A DNA stretch of 54,377 nucleotides from an uncultured Mailhella sp. (GTDB lineage Bacteria; Desulfobacterota; Desulfovibrionia; Desulfovibrionales; Desulfovibrionaceae). Made by a program: the position numbers and the translations under genes. Shown here one piece after another: positions 35,589 through 44,207 of the stretch. Within the stretch, counting starts at the first letter, position 1, and the number at the start of each line of letters is the position of its first letter. The notes beneath the pieces are model-generated. The model saw nothing but the letters and a program-made list of their open reading frames with translations, did not search any database and was not told the DNA's origin. The DNA is taken from assembly GCA_944323575.1 (NCBI GenBank), contig CALUTB010000005.1, positions 1-54,377 of the forward strand. The letters run 5' to 3'.

Positions 35589-36602
35589 ATGAACAGATTT
35601 TTGAAAGGTTGTCTGGTCTTCGGTCTCATCGCCGCCTTCGGTGCCGCGCTGCCTCAGCATGCCCCGGCCAAGGAAAAGAAAATTCTCATCCGCATTTCCC
35701 ATACAGGCTCGGAAGGCAACGAGTTCACCATGGGCTACGAAAAGTTCAAGGAACTTCTGGAAAAGAAGACCAACGGCCGCGTAGTAGTAAGAATCTATCC
35801 AAACGCCGTTCTGGGGTCCGACCGTGTCGCCGGTGAAGCCGTGCAGCAAGGCAACTTGGAAGTAGCTTCCATTGCCACCAATATTCTGTCCAGTTTCCAC
35901 AAAAGCGCCATGGCCTTTGACATGCCCTATATATGCGATCCCTCCAAAATGCTTCCTTATATGCAGGCTCTGGCCTACGGTGAGCTGAACAAGTATTTAA
36001 CGGAGCAGCTCGCCACCGTGGACCTGTATCCCTTCATGTTCAACGCCACGGCCATGCGTTCCTGGGCCTTTACCAAGAAAGACGTAAAAACCGTGGACGA
36101 CCTTATGGGAGTGAAAATACGCTCCACCCCCTCTCCCATCGACATAGCCAACTGCAAGGCCGTGGGCATGAACCCCACCTCCCTGGCCTTCGATGCCGTG
36201 TATCAGGCTCTGCAGCAGGGCACCGTGGAAGGAGAACTTCTTTCCTTCCTCTCCATGAAGAGCTTCGGTCGTGCCGAAATCCTCAAGTATATGTTTGTGA
36301 CCCAACATAATTTCCCTATTCACATCGGCTGCATGAGCAAAAAATTCTATGACGGTCTTCCCGCCGACATTCAGCAGGCGATTATGGAATCCGCCAAGGA
36401 AGCTCAGGAATGGGAATGGACGCTGCTTGATCAGCTGGAAAAAGAAGGACTGGAATATTGCAATCAAAACGGCGTGAAAGTTAACTTCTTGGACGATGCC
36501 CAGAAAGCTGCACTCAGAGAAAAGTTCAAGGTCGTGTGGGATGAATTCGGCCCCGAGCTTGATCAAAAAATGGTGAAGCTTCTTCAGGATGCCCAGAAAT
36601 AA
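35589..36602 (+). CDS. dctP: TRAP transporter periplasmic solute-binding protein (DctP family)
   Basis: This 337-residue protein has a Sec signal peptide (NRFLKGCLVFGLIAAFGAALPQHAPA). DctP-family segments include LIRISHTGSEGNEFTMGYEKFK, GRVVVRIYPNAVLGSDRVAGEAVQQG, DDLMGVKIRSTPSPI (with the conserved substrate-carboxylate/sulfonate arginine) and LAFDAVYQALQQGTVEGE. It captures an anionic organic solute; within this operon a sulfonate is likely. The ATG at 35589 follows GGAGGA. A hairpin with a T-tract follows the stop and probably raises its transcript level over the permease. Confidence 0.92.
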   Translation: MNRFLKGCLVFGLIAAFGAALPQHAPAKEKKILIRISHTGSEGNEFTMGYEKFKELLEKKTNGRVVVRIYPNAVLGSDRVAGEAVQQGNLEVASIATNILSSFHKSAMAFDMPYICDPSKMLPYMQALAYGELNKYLTEQLATVDLYPFMFNATAMRSWAFTKKDVKTVDDLMGVKIRSTPSPIDIANCKAVGMNPTSLAFDAVYQALQQGTVEGELLSFLSMKSFGRAEILKYMFVTQHNFPIHIGCMSKKFYDGLPADIQQAIMESAKEAQEWEWTLLDQLEKEGLEYCNQNGVKVNFLDDAQKAALREKFKVVWDEFGPELDQKMVKLLQDAQK

Positions 36603-36620
36603 TATCACATAAAACAGGAT

Positions 36621-36650
36621 GAGGCCCAGGGGCATCACCGGGCCTCTTTT
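36621..36650 (+). terminator. Internal terminator/attenuator after dctP
   Basis: GAGGCCC (36621-36627) and GGGCCTC (36640-36646) form a 7-bp stem followed by TTTT. Lying inside an operon, it should cause partial termination, giving more binding protein than permease. Confidence 0.65.
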
Positions 36651-36771
36651 CCACAATACGGTACTCAGTAGTCAGTGTTCGCTCTGTGTCCGGTTTCGTG
36701 AAACGGGCATACTTCGCATGAAGTGGCCGTTGTCCGTCCGTATCAGCGATACCATACCTAGGAGATATTTT

Positions 36772-38646
36772 ATGCTTGACAGCGGCCTTGCGCCAAAGCA
36801 GGACAGAGGCGTCCTGCACTGGCTTGACGAAAATTTTGAAAAACCGATCATGGTCTTTACCCTGCTGTTGTCCATCGGCCTTATCACTTATCAGGTGCTG
36901 TTCCGTTATATTGCCACAAATTTGCTTGGCATTGCAGGTTCTACGGCAGAGGTGGAAGAGCTTGCCGTATGGTGCTTTATATGGCTTTCCTACCTTTCCG
37001 TGCCGCTGCTGATCAAGTCGCGTTCCAACATCAATATTTCTTTATTCTTTGATGCCATGCCTAAACGCATCCAGAACATGCTCTGGGTGCTCGACGAAAG
37101 CGTTTTTTTGGTATTCACCTGTGTACTTGCCTATCTGTGCTACAACCTGTCCATGATGCAGCTGGACAAGCCGCAGTTCTCGCCTGCCATAGGCATCTCG
37201 TATTTTTACCCATATATTGTTTTGCCCGTCAGTTTTTCACTCATGAGCATCAGGCTCATTCAGAACATTGTCCGTCAGGTTCGTATAACGGGTATACGAG
37301 ATTCCATCATTGCCATCGCCGTAGGTCTGCTGCTTGCTACGCCAATCATCTGCCAGTGGGAACTGGAAGTCGTCACCGTCCTCGGTTGCACCATGTTCAT
37401 CTGTCTCCTGCTCGGCGTTCCCATTGCCGTTACACTCGGCTTTTCCGCCATGGCCGCTCTGTATAACTCGGAATTTCTGCACGTCTCCACGCAAGCTTCT
37501 ACTTGCTTCTCCGCACTGGATTCCTTCACCATCATGTCCATATTCTTCTTCGTAGCTGGCGGTGTGTTTATGGGCATGGGAGGCCTCTCAAGGCAACTCA
37601 TCAATCTGGCCGACATTCTCGTAGGCAAGGCCGTAGGCGGACTTGCACTTGCCACAGTGCTCACATGCATGTTCTTTGCCGCCATATGCGGTTCCGGTCC
37701 GGCTACGGTAGCAGCCATCGGCTCCATTACCATTCCGGCCATGGTTGAACGCGGATACGACAAACGCTTTGCCGCAGCTCTCGTGGCCTGCGCAGGCTCC
37801 ATAGGCGTCATGATTCCCCCAAGCAATCCCATGGTGGTGTACGGCGTCATTGCCAAGGCTTCCATCGGCAAGCTTTTCCTGAGCGGCATCATTCCCGGCA
37901 TACTCGTTGGTCTCGTCCTCATGGGATGGAGCTATTACCTCAGCAAAAAGAACAACTGGAGAGGCAATCCCGAAAAACTCACAAAGAAGCAAGTCATTCA
38001 GGCCATCTGGGAAGCCAAGTATGCCCTCATGGTTCCGGTCATCATCTTGGGCGGCATTTACGGCGGCTTCATGACTCCCACAGAAGCCGCTGCCATCAGT
38101 GCTACCTACGGACTGATTGTCGGCGTGTTCGTCTACAAGGGCATCAACAGACACAACTTCTTCCAAGTTTGTGTCGAGTGCTGCACTACAAGTGCCGTCA
38201 TCATTTTCCTCATCGCCATGGCCAGCAGTTTCGGCTATCTGCTCGCCCTGGAACAGGTGCCTGAAAGCATTGCCCAGGCCATTTTGTCCGTATCCAGCGA
38301 CAAGTATCTCGTACTTCTGCTCATCAACCTGTTCCTGCTGGTAGTCGGTGCTCTTATGGAACCAGCTGCGGCCACCATTATTCTTACTCCCATTCTCGCT
38401 CCCATTGCTGTAAAGCTCGGCGTAGATATCATTCATTTCGGCCTCATTATGACGGTGAACTTGGCCATCGGCTTTGTAACCCCGCCCGTCGGCTCCAACC
38501 TCTTCGTAGCCAGCGCAACCAGCGGTCTGAAAGTCGAATCCATAGCCAAGGCCGCCGTTCCCATGATCATTCTCATGATCGCGGTGCTCTTCATTCTCAC
38601 TTATATTCCGGGTATCTCTCTGTTCCTTCCGAACCGAATGATGTAA
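36772..38646 (+). CDS. dctQM: Fused TRAP transporter permease (DctQ-DctM)
   Basis: This 624-residue inner-membrane protein combines the small four-helix DctQ subunit (about 1-185) and the large twelve-helix DctM subunit (about 200-624). DctM signatures include ICGSGPATVAAIGSITIPAMVERGYDK, MIPPSNPMVVYGVIAKASIGKLFLSGIIPG and NLAIGFVTPPVGSNLFVAS. It works with DctP using an ion gradient. The ATG at 36772 follows AGGAGA; the frame extends further upstream through the attenuator without a site. Confidence 0.93.
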   Translation: MLDSGLAPKQDRGVLHWLDENFEKPIMVFTLLLSIGLITYQVLFRYIATNLLGIAGSTAEVEELAVWCFIWLSYLSVPLLIKSRSNINISLFFDAMPKRIQNMLWVLDESVFLVFTCVLAYLCYNLSMMQLDKPQFSPAIGISYFYPYIVLPVSFSLMSIRLIQNIVRQVRITGIRDSIIAIAVGLLLATPIICQWELEVVTVLGCTMFICLLLGVPIAVTLGFSAMAALYNSEFLHVSTQASTCFSALDSFTIMSIFFFVAGGVFMGMGGLSRQLINLADILVGKAVGGLALATVLTCMFFAAICGSGPATVAAIGSITIPAMVERGYDKRFAAALVACAGSIGVMIPPSNPMVVYGVIAKASIGKLFLSGIIPGILVGLVLMGWSYYLSKKNNWRGNPEKLTKKQVIQAIWEAKYALMVPVIILGGIYGGFMTPTEAAAISATYGLIVGVFVYKGINRHNFFQVCVECCTTSAVIIFLIAMASSFGYLLALEQVPESIAQAILSVSSDKYLVLLLINLFLLVVGALMEPAAATIILTPILAPIAVKLGVDIIHFGLIMTVNLAIGFVTPPVGSNLFVASATSGLKVESIAKAAVPMIILMIAVLFILTYIPGISLFLPNRMM

Positions 38647-38666
38647 CAGTTCGGGACAAAACATAC

Positions 38667-38693
38667 GGCGGGGCGGAACTCTTCCGTCCCGCC
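38667..38693 (+). promoter_or_regulatory. Hairpin between dctQM and the glycyl radical enzyme gene
   Basis: GGCGGGGCGGAA and TTCCGTCCCGCC pair over 12 positions (one G-T) with a 3-base loop. No T-tract follows. It may protect the 5' end of a processed lyase transcript. Confidence 0.5.
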
Positions 38694-38749
38694 TCTCCTT
38701 CTCCTCTCAACTGCAGGCACGTTTTCCGCCCTTCTTTCAGGAGTTACGT

Positions 38750-41242
38750 ATGAGTTGTTGTTGCGCTCTCTCCACCCAGGAAAAAATTCTTCAGGACAAG
38801 GCTGCCGGCAAGGAAAACCCCAACCGTGCCAAACATCAAAGACTTTTCGACATTCTGGAAACCTTCGACGGCATGGCTCCCATTGTCGATGCCGACCGCG
38901 CACTCCTCTTCACCCAGACGATGAAGGAAACCGAAGGCCAGCCGCTTGAACTGCGCTGGGCCAAGGCTCTCATGAACATCGCCCAAAACATTCCCGTACA
39001 CATCGATTACCGTCAGCTTCTGGCCGGTCGCTGCGGCACTACGGGACGCTACGGTATCCTTTATCCCGAACTGGACGGCGACTTCATGGCCGATGCCCTC
39101 GACTCCCTGGCCGAAGCCAAAACCGCCGCTCCCATCAGCGTTTCCCCCGAAATCGCCGCCATTGTCCGCAACGAGATTACGCCCTACTGGAAAGGCAAGA
39201 CCTTTCACGAAGACCTCAACAGATCCCTACCTCCCGAGGTGCATCACCTCGCCTATAATGACGAACTCGGCATCAAAACCCGCTTTGTGGTCAGTGAAAA
39301 CGCCTCCTACCGCTCCAGCCAGCAGTGGGTGCTGGACTATGCCAAGGTCATCGACCGCGGCTTTGCCAGCATCAAGGCCGAGGCACAGGCCAAGCTCGAT
39401 GCTCTCGATCCGCTCAGTCCCATGGACACGCTGAAAAAGCGTCCCTTCCTCGAAGCCGTCATCATCACCTGCGACGCCATAGTCATCTGGGCACACAGAC
39501 ATGCGGAACTGGCTCGTTCCATGGCCGCCGAGGAAAAAGACCCGGTGCGCAAAAAAGAACTGCTGCAGATTGCCAAACACTGCGAACGAGTCCCCGAATT
39601 TCCGGCACGCACCTTCCGTGAAGCCGTGCAGGCCCAGTGGTTCGCCCAGATGTTCTCCCGACTGGAACAGCGTACCGGTACCATCATTTCCAACGGCCGC
39701 ATGGACCAGTATTTCTACAGACTCTACAAGCAGGACATCGAAGCCGGTGTGATCACCGATGACGACGTTCTGGAGCTTCTGGACTGTATGTGGGTGGGCA
39801 TGGCACAGTTCACCGACATTTCTCTTTCCCCCGGAGGCATGGCCACTCAGGAAGGCTACGCCCACTGGGAAGCCGTGACCATCGGCGGACAGACCAGAGA
39901 CGGCAAGGATGCCACCAACGAGCTTTCCTACCTCATTCTCAAGTCGCGCCAGGCATCTCCCATGCCCTACCCCGATCTTGCCACGCGTATACATTCGCGT
40001 TCGCCCCAGCGTTTCCTGTGGGAAATCGCCGAGACCATCAAGGTGGGCCAAGGATATCCCAAGCTGTTCAACGATGAGGAAATCATCCCCCTGCATCTTG
40101 CCAAAGGTGCGCCTCTGGGCGACATTTTCGATTACACCGCCTCCGGCTGCGCCGAAATCCGCATGCCCAACCGCGACACCATGACCAGTTCCTGCGGACA
40201 GGTAAACCTCGGCGCCGCTCTGGAAATGGTGCTGCGCAACGGCCGCATGAAGAAATACGGCGATGAACTCATCGGTCTGGAAACCGGCGATCCCCGCTCG
40301 TTCAGCACATGGGAGGAATTCTGGCAGGCATATCTGAAACAGCAGGAACATCTGCTGGCTGCCTCATACGTGGAACAGTGCGTCATTCACCACACCCGTG
40401 CCCGTCACTTTGCCGGACCTCTGGCTTCGTGCCTGCACGACCTGTGCATGGCTTCCTGCATGGATCTGCACACCGACGAAAAAATCCCCGGCGGCATAGA
40501 CCTCGGATTTGTGGACATCATCGGCTTCGCCACGCTGGTTGACTCGCTGAGCGCCGTCAAGAAATGCGTGTATGAAGACCAGGCCATCAGCATGGATGAA
40601 CTTCTCCGCGCCTTGGACGACGATTTCGAAGGGCACGAAGCTCTGCGTCTGCGTCTGACCCGCGCTCCCCGTTTCGGCAACAACGACATGTACGCCGACT
40701 CCATCGGCCTTGCCGTGGATCGCGCCGCACAGCAGTACTGCCACAAGTATGCGCCGGAAACCGGCCTGCATATCGACATCCGCACCGTGTCCGTGACGGC
40801 CAACGTGCCCCACGGCAAGGAAGTGGGAGCCCTGCCCTGCGGACGCAAGGCCTGGATGCCCTTCTCCGACGGTTCCTCCCCCGCTCAGGGCGCCGATCTC
40901 AACGGTCCGACGCAGTCCATCATTTCCAACTACAACACCAAAAACTGGGACTACAACGAACGCGCCGCCCGCCTGCTGAACATCAAGTTCTCTCCCAAGT
41001 GCCTTGAAGGCGATTCAGGAACCGAAAAGCTGGTCAGCTTCATACGCGTGTTCTGTGATCTCAAGTTGTGGCATCTGCAGTTCAACGTCATCAACCGTGA
41101 AACGCTGCTGGCCGCCCAGGAAGATCCCAAGCGCTACCGCAACCTCATCATCCGCATAGCAGGCTACAGCGCCTACTTCACGGAACTTTCCCGCGATCTG
41201 CAGAACGACCTCATAAGCCGTACGGAACAGACCACCATATAA
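38750..41242 (+). CDS. islA: Glycyl radical sulfonate C-S lyase (isethionate or DHPS sulfite-lyase type)
   Basis: This 830-residue glycyl radical enzyme has thiyl-radical Cys467 and catalytic Glu469 in SGCAEIRMP and glycyl radical Gly805 in RIAGYSAYF. Sulfonate-pocket residues known from isethionate sulfite-lyase (Arg189, Gln193, Trp374, Arg678, from memory) have counterparts Arg188, Gln192 (SYRSSQQW), Trp373 and Arg678. This argues against choline lyase or diol dehydratase. The expected reaction is isethionate to acetaldehyde plus sulfite, or dihydroxypropanesulfonate to hydroxyacetone plus sulfite; sequence alone does not settle which. It is cytosolic and oxygen-sensitive. It lies between TRAP genes and its activase. 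The ATG follows AGGAG. Confidence 0.85.
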   Translation: MSCCCALSTQEKILQDKAAGKENPNRAKHQRLFDILETFDGMAPIVDADRALLFTQTMKETEGQPLELRWAKALMNIAQNIPVHIDYRQLLAGRCGTTGRYGILYPELDGDFMADALDSLAEAKTAAPISVSPEIAAIVRNEITPYWKGKTFHEDLNRSLPPEVHHLAYNDELGIKTRFVVSENASYRSSQQWVLDYAKVIDRGFASIKAEAQAKLDALDPLSPMDTLKKRPFLEAVIITCDAIVIWAHRHAELARSMAAEEKDPVRKKELLQIAKHCERVPEFPARTFREAVQAQWFAQMFSRLEQRTGTIISNGRMDQYFYRLYKQDIEAGVITDDDVLELLDCMWVGMAQFTDISLSPGGMATQEGYAHWEAVTIGGQTRDGKDATNELSYLILKSRQASPMPYPDLATRIHSRSPQRFLWEIAETIKVGQGYPKLFNDEEIIPLHLAKGAPLGDIFDYTASGCAEIRMPNRDTMTSSCGQVNLGAALEMVLRNGRMKKYGDELIGLETGDPRSFSTWEEFWQAYLKQQEHLLAASYVEQCVIHHTRARHFAGPLASCLHDLCMASCMDLHTDEKIPGGIDLGFVDIIGFATLVDSLSAVKKCVYEDQAISMDELLRALDDDFEGHEALRLRLTRAPRFGNNDMYADSIGLAVDRAAQQYCHKYAPETGLHIDIRTVSVTANVPHGKEVGALPCGRKAWMPFSDGSSPAQGADLNGPTQSIISNYNTKNWDYNERAARLLNIKFSPKCLEGDSGTEKLVSFIRVFCDLKLWHLQFNVINRETLLAAQEDPKRYRNLIIRIAGYSAYFTELSRDLQNDLISRTEQTTI

Positions 41243-41255
41243 CCCCCTGTAACAG

Positions 41256-41297
41256 GCCGTTTCTTCCGTCATGGCCGACCCTTGCGGAAGAAACGGC
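41256..41297 (+). promoter_or_regulatory. Long hairpin between lyase and activase genes
   Basis: GCCGTTTCTTCCG (41256-41268) and CGGAAGAAACGGC (41285-41297) form a perfect 13-bp stem with a 16-base loop, just after the lyase stop. No T-tract follows. It is well placed to stabilise the upstream lyase mRNA and reduce activase output. Confidence 0.65.
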
Positions 41298-41317
41298 TCC
41301 TTCCCGGAGACATTCCC

Positions 41318-42229
41318 ATGCTTGCAGATGCCATGGAAAAAGGCGTCGTCTTCAACGTACAGAAGTACTCGGTGCATGACGGCCCCGGCATACGCACCAT
41401 AGTCTTTCTCAAGGGCTGCCCTCTGCGTTGCCGCTGGTGCAGCAATCCGGAATCACAGAAGCCCGCTCCCGACATTGCGTGGAACGATACTTTGTGCATA
41501 GGCTGCCAGAGCTGCGTGCGGGCATGTCCGGAACATGCACTGAGCCTCGACTCCCAAGGCATCCATAAAAATCATGACCTCTGCATCGGATGCGCGTCGT
41601 GCGTACGCGCCTGCCCGGCAGACGCCATGTTTCTTTACGGCGGAGAAAGCCGGGTAAAGGACGTTATCGACGACGTGGAAAAGGACTCACTCTTCTACGC
41701 CCGCTCCGGCGGAGGACTCACCCTTTCCGGCGGAGAACCGCTCTTCCAGTCGAAATTCGCCCTGGCTCTACTGCGCGAGGCCAAGGAACACCATATTCAC
41801 AGGGCCATGGAAAGCTGCGCCTTCTGCCCGGAAGACACCTTCCTGGCCGCAGCGGAACTGCTCAACTACCTTCTTGTCGATGTGAAGTGTTTCGACTCGG
41901 AAAAGCACCGGTACTTCACCGGCCAGTCCAACACGCTCATACTCTCCAACATCCGGGCCGTCCGCCGTGCCTTCCCTCAGCTCAAACTGCATCTTCGCAC
42001 ACCTGTAATACCCGGTGTCAACGACACGGAACAGGATATTGCCGCCATTGCCTCCTTTGCCAAAGAGGTGGGCGCCAATGCCTACGAACTTCTGCCTTAT
42101 CATAAGATGGGAGAAACCAAGTACCGCTTCCTAGGCAAGGACTATCCCATGGGCGATGCCGCTCTCGACGAGACACGTTTCAAGTCGCTTCAGGAGTTGG
42201 CAGCCAAGGTTCTCCCCTCTACACCTTGA
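41318..42229 (+). CDS. islB: Glycyl radical enzyme activating enzyme (radical SAM)
   Basis: This 303-residue protein installs the glycyl radical on the upstream lyase using SAM and a reduced [4Fe-4S] cluster. The radical-SAM triad is CPLRCRWCSNPE (CxxxCxxC). It is followed by a ferredoxin-like insert with two further clusters, CIGCQSCVRACP and CIGCASCVRACP, typical of activases of the CutD/PflA-like group. LTLSGGEPLFQ binds SAM. The ATG at 41318 follows GGAGA; a 12-codon upstream extension overlaps the hairpin. Confidence 0.93.
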   Translation: MLADAMEKGVVFNVQKYSVHDGPGIRTIVFLKGCPLRCRWCSNPESQKPAPDIAWNDTLCIGCQSCVRACPEHALSLDSQGIHKNHDLCIGCASCVRACPADAMFLYGGESRVKDVIDDVEKDSLFYARSGGGLTLSGGEPLFQSKFALALLREAKEHHIHRAMESCAFCPEDTFLAAAELLNYLLVDVKCFDSEKHRYFTGQSNTLILSNIRAVRRAFPQLKLHLRTPVIPGVNDTEQDIAAIASFAKEVGANAYELLPYHKMGETKYRFLGKDYPMGDAALDETRFKSLQELAAKVLPSTP

Positions 42230-42388
42230 GATATTCCGGCCTGATTACTCTTCATACCGGTCATACCGGCTTTTCCGGGTTGTAGTCGCCTCAGGGCGAC
42301 CTCTCTACGCTCGTCCTCATTGTGCAGTCCACGTTCAGGGCAAAAGCGCAGAGCATACCCTTTCCGTCAGTTCCAAAGGAGTTCGACC

Positions 42389-43537
42389 ATGAATTTCACA
42401 CTTCTCCAAAAAGTGAAAGTAATTGAAAAAAAAGGCGCCCTCCGTCAGCTCGGAGAGCTGATGCGGGAAGGCGGCTTTCATCATGCCTTCCTCGTCTGTG
42501 ACGGAGGCATAGCCAAAATGGGACTTGCCGAAAAAATCCAGACCATTCTGGAAAAAGAAGGCTTTGCCTGCACCCTGTACGACAAAGTCCAGCCCGATCC
42601 TCCGTCTACGGTAGTGGATGAAGGCTCCGCGCTCTGCCGTGAAGCCGGATGCGACTGCGTCATCGCCGTAGGCGGCGGCAGCTCCATCGACACCGCCAAG
42701 GGCATCAATATTCTTCGCTTCAATGAGGGACGCATTCTCGATTATGCCGATCCGGCAAAAAAAATGCATCCCGCAACAGGACTCATAGCCATTCCCACCA
42801 CCTCCGGCACAGGCAGTGAGCTGTCCAACGGGCTCATCATTTCGGATGTGGAAAAAGGCGTAAAGGCTCCCATTCTCGCCGTGGAAGGCATGAGCGAATA
42901 CACGATTCTTGACCCCGAGCTCACCGTGGGCATGCCTGTGGGACTGACCCTTATTACCGGACTGGATGTCTTCTCACATGCCTGCGAATCCTACACATCC
43001 ATCTTATCGACTACTCCGACGGACATGCTCTGTGAAAAAATCATAGAAGATGTCATCACCTATCTGCCGCGAGCCGTAGCCGACGGCAGCGACATCACCG
43101 CCCGCGAACGCATGCTTTCCGCAGCCAGTCTCGGCGGCTGGATGCTTGCCTGCTCCTCGGCCCATGTGGGGCATTCCGTCGCCCATGTTCTGGGGGCCAC
43201 CTTCCATATGCCTCACGGCAAGGCCTGCGCCTTCAGCCTGCCCCCGACGCTGGAATTCATCGCTCCCGTCGTTCCGGAAAAGGTCAAAAAAATCGGCCTG
43301 CTGCTCGGCGCCGACTTCACCGGTAAAGAAACGCCTGTTGAGATCGGTCAGAAGGCGGCCGAAGCCTACAGAAATTTCCGCGCCCGGTTCGGACTCACTT
43401 CCCTCGGTATGGACATGCCCGATGAGAATAGGCTTACCGTACTTGCACGGGCAGTGGCCCATGAACCTCTGGCAGGACTGTGCCCGGTTTCCGTTACGGA
43501 AGACAATGCGCTTTCTCTACTTAAAAATTTTTTCTGA
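42389..43537 (+). CDS. Iron-containing alcohol dehydrogenase
   Basis: This group III metal-dependent alcohol dehydrogenase has 382 residues. The NAD-binding segment is VIAVGGGSSIDTAKGIN, followed by PTTSGTGSE. Metal ligands are the Asp and His of LDVFSHACES, then histidines in AHVLGATFHMPHGKA. In this operon it probably reduces the carbonyl product of the lyase (acetaldehyde or hydroxyacetone); a sulfoacetaldehyde reductase producing isethionate is an alternative. The ATG at 42389 follows AAAGGAG. It is the last operon gene, 160 bases after the activase. Confidence 0.9.
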   Translation: MNFTLLQKVKVIEKKGALRQLGELMREGGFHHAFLVCDGGIAKMGLAEKIQTILEKEGFACTLYDKVQPDPPSTVVDEGSALCREAGCDCVIAVGGGSSIDTAKGINILRFNEGRILDYADPAKKMHPATGLIAIPTTSGTGSELSNGLIISDVEKGVKAPILAVEGMSEYTILDPELTVGMPVGLTLITGLDVFSHACESYTSILSTTPTDMLCEKIIEDVITYLPRAVADGSDITARERMLSAASLGGWMLACSSAHVGHSVAHVLGATFHMPHGKACAFSLPPTLEFIAPVVPEKVKKIGLLLGADFTGKETPVEIGQKAAEAYRNFRARFGLTSLGMDMPDENRLTVLARAVAHEPLAGLCPVSVTEDNALSLLKNFF

Positions 43538-43656
43538 AAACCTGCACTCGTCGTATTCCAACGAATTAAAAAACTTTTCCTTTGCGCTGGAATCTTCGGG
43601 ACAAAAAGCAGACACCTGTCTGTAACTATTGATCTTCTCAGTTTTTTCCAGAGAAA

Positions 43657-43736
43657 TGGGCTGAAAGTATTCATCTTTGTTGACAGCGTATCTGTCTTGC
43701 ACACTCTGTCAATGGTTCAAGTCCATCGCCAGCCCA
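43657..43736 (+). other. Degenerate tRNA-like sequence, possible attachment-site scar
   Basis: TGGGCTG (43657-43663) and CAGCCCA (43730-43736) could form a 7-bp acceptor stem 80 bases apart, and GGTTCAAGTCC (43714-43724) is a perfect T-arm/B-box sequence with paired ATGG/CCAT flanks. A D-arm and a paired anticodon stem cannot be drawn, and the acceptor register is off by two bases. It is therefore at best a tRNA remnant. The nearby integrase fragment makes an old att site plausible. Confidence 0.4.
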
Positions 43737-43758
43737 GCTTTTCTTTTATGGCTGTATA

Positions 43759-43802
43759 AACAATGGGTAATCCCTTGTGAATCAAGGATTACCCATTGTT
43801 AT
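43759..43802. terminator. Strong terminator after the sulfonate operon
   Basis: AACAATGGGTAATCC and GGATTACCCATTGTT form a 15-bp perfect stem, followed by ATTT. It lies 220 bases after the alcohol dehydrogenase and can act on either strand. Confidence 0.75.
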
Positions 43803-43898
43803 TTGCACATTTGTTCATAACTTTTCCTTATTTATCAGTTATTATATTACTTAAAGAGCTTTTTGTCGTTTCAAGGGATGTTTCCCAAAAACGCTTTA

Positions 43899-44207
43899 TT
43901 ATCCAACGCTCTGCATATTGCCTTTTTCTTCCTCTTCCTTTCTCCTACTCTCATGATTGGACTCCTCCTTGCCGTTTATTTGATCCGCTCGAATACGTGA
44001 TGCCTTGGCAGCCGTCATCCCCGCCGAGGATTTGCCGACGGGTTCACGAATCTCCTTTGAACCTCTTCCGCCGGTCCTGTAACGGATGTAGAATAATTTT
44101 TTGCCTTTCTGATTTACCCTGGCAAAAGCTCTCGGATACGCCGTCGCAATAAGTTCTCCGGCATGGAGAAAACTCCCAAAGTTTTCAAAAGATTGCCGGG
44201 CAGTCAA
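43899..44207 (-). pseudogene. Phage-type tyrosine integrase, N-terminal fragment
   Basis: The readable part KKLFYIRYRTGG, then VGKSSAGMTAAKASRIRADQ and ESNHESRRKEEEEK matches the N-terminal Arm-DNA-binding region of phage/island integrases (pattern: YYIRYR...EK.G..SEGMTAAKA..IRA..I.G...SN..RR). The frame stops soon after, so the core-binding and catalytic (R..HxxR..Y) domains are absent. It lies beside the tRNA-like sequence. Confidence 0.7.

Larger units (their letters stand above)
43538..43898. other. Intergenic junction holding a tRNA-like sequence and a terminator
   Basis: No coding frame is supported. The interval holds the tRNA-like segment at 43657-43736 and the strong hairpin at 43759-43800, and becomes AT-rich toward the integrase fragment. 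It looks like a junction between the sulfonate locus and old mobile-element DNA. Confidence 0.55.

Noticed and set aside
38750..41242. Choline trimethylamine-lyase or glycerol/propanediol dehydratase
   Set aside because: No microcompartment genes are present, and the counterparts of the sulfonate-binding Arg, Gln and Trp residues are present instead.
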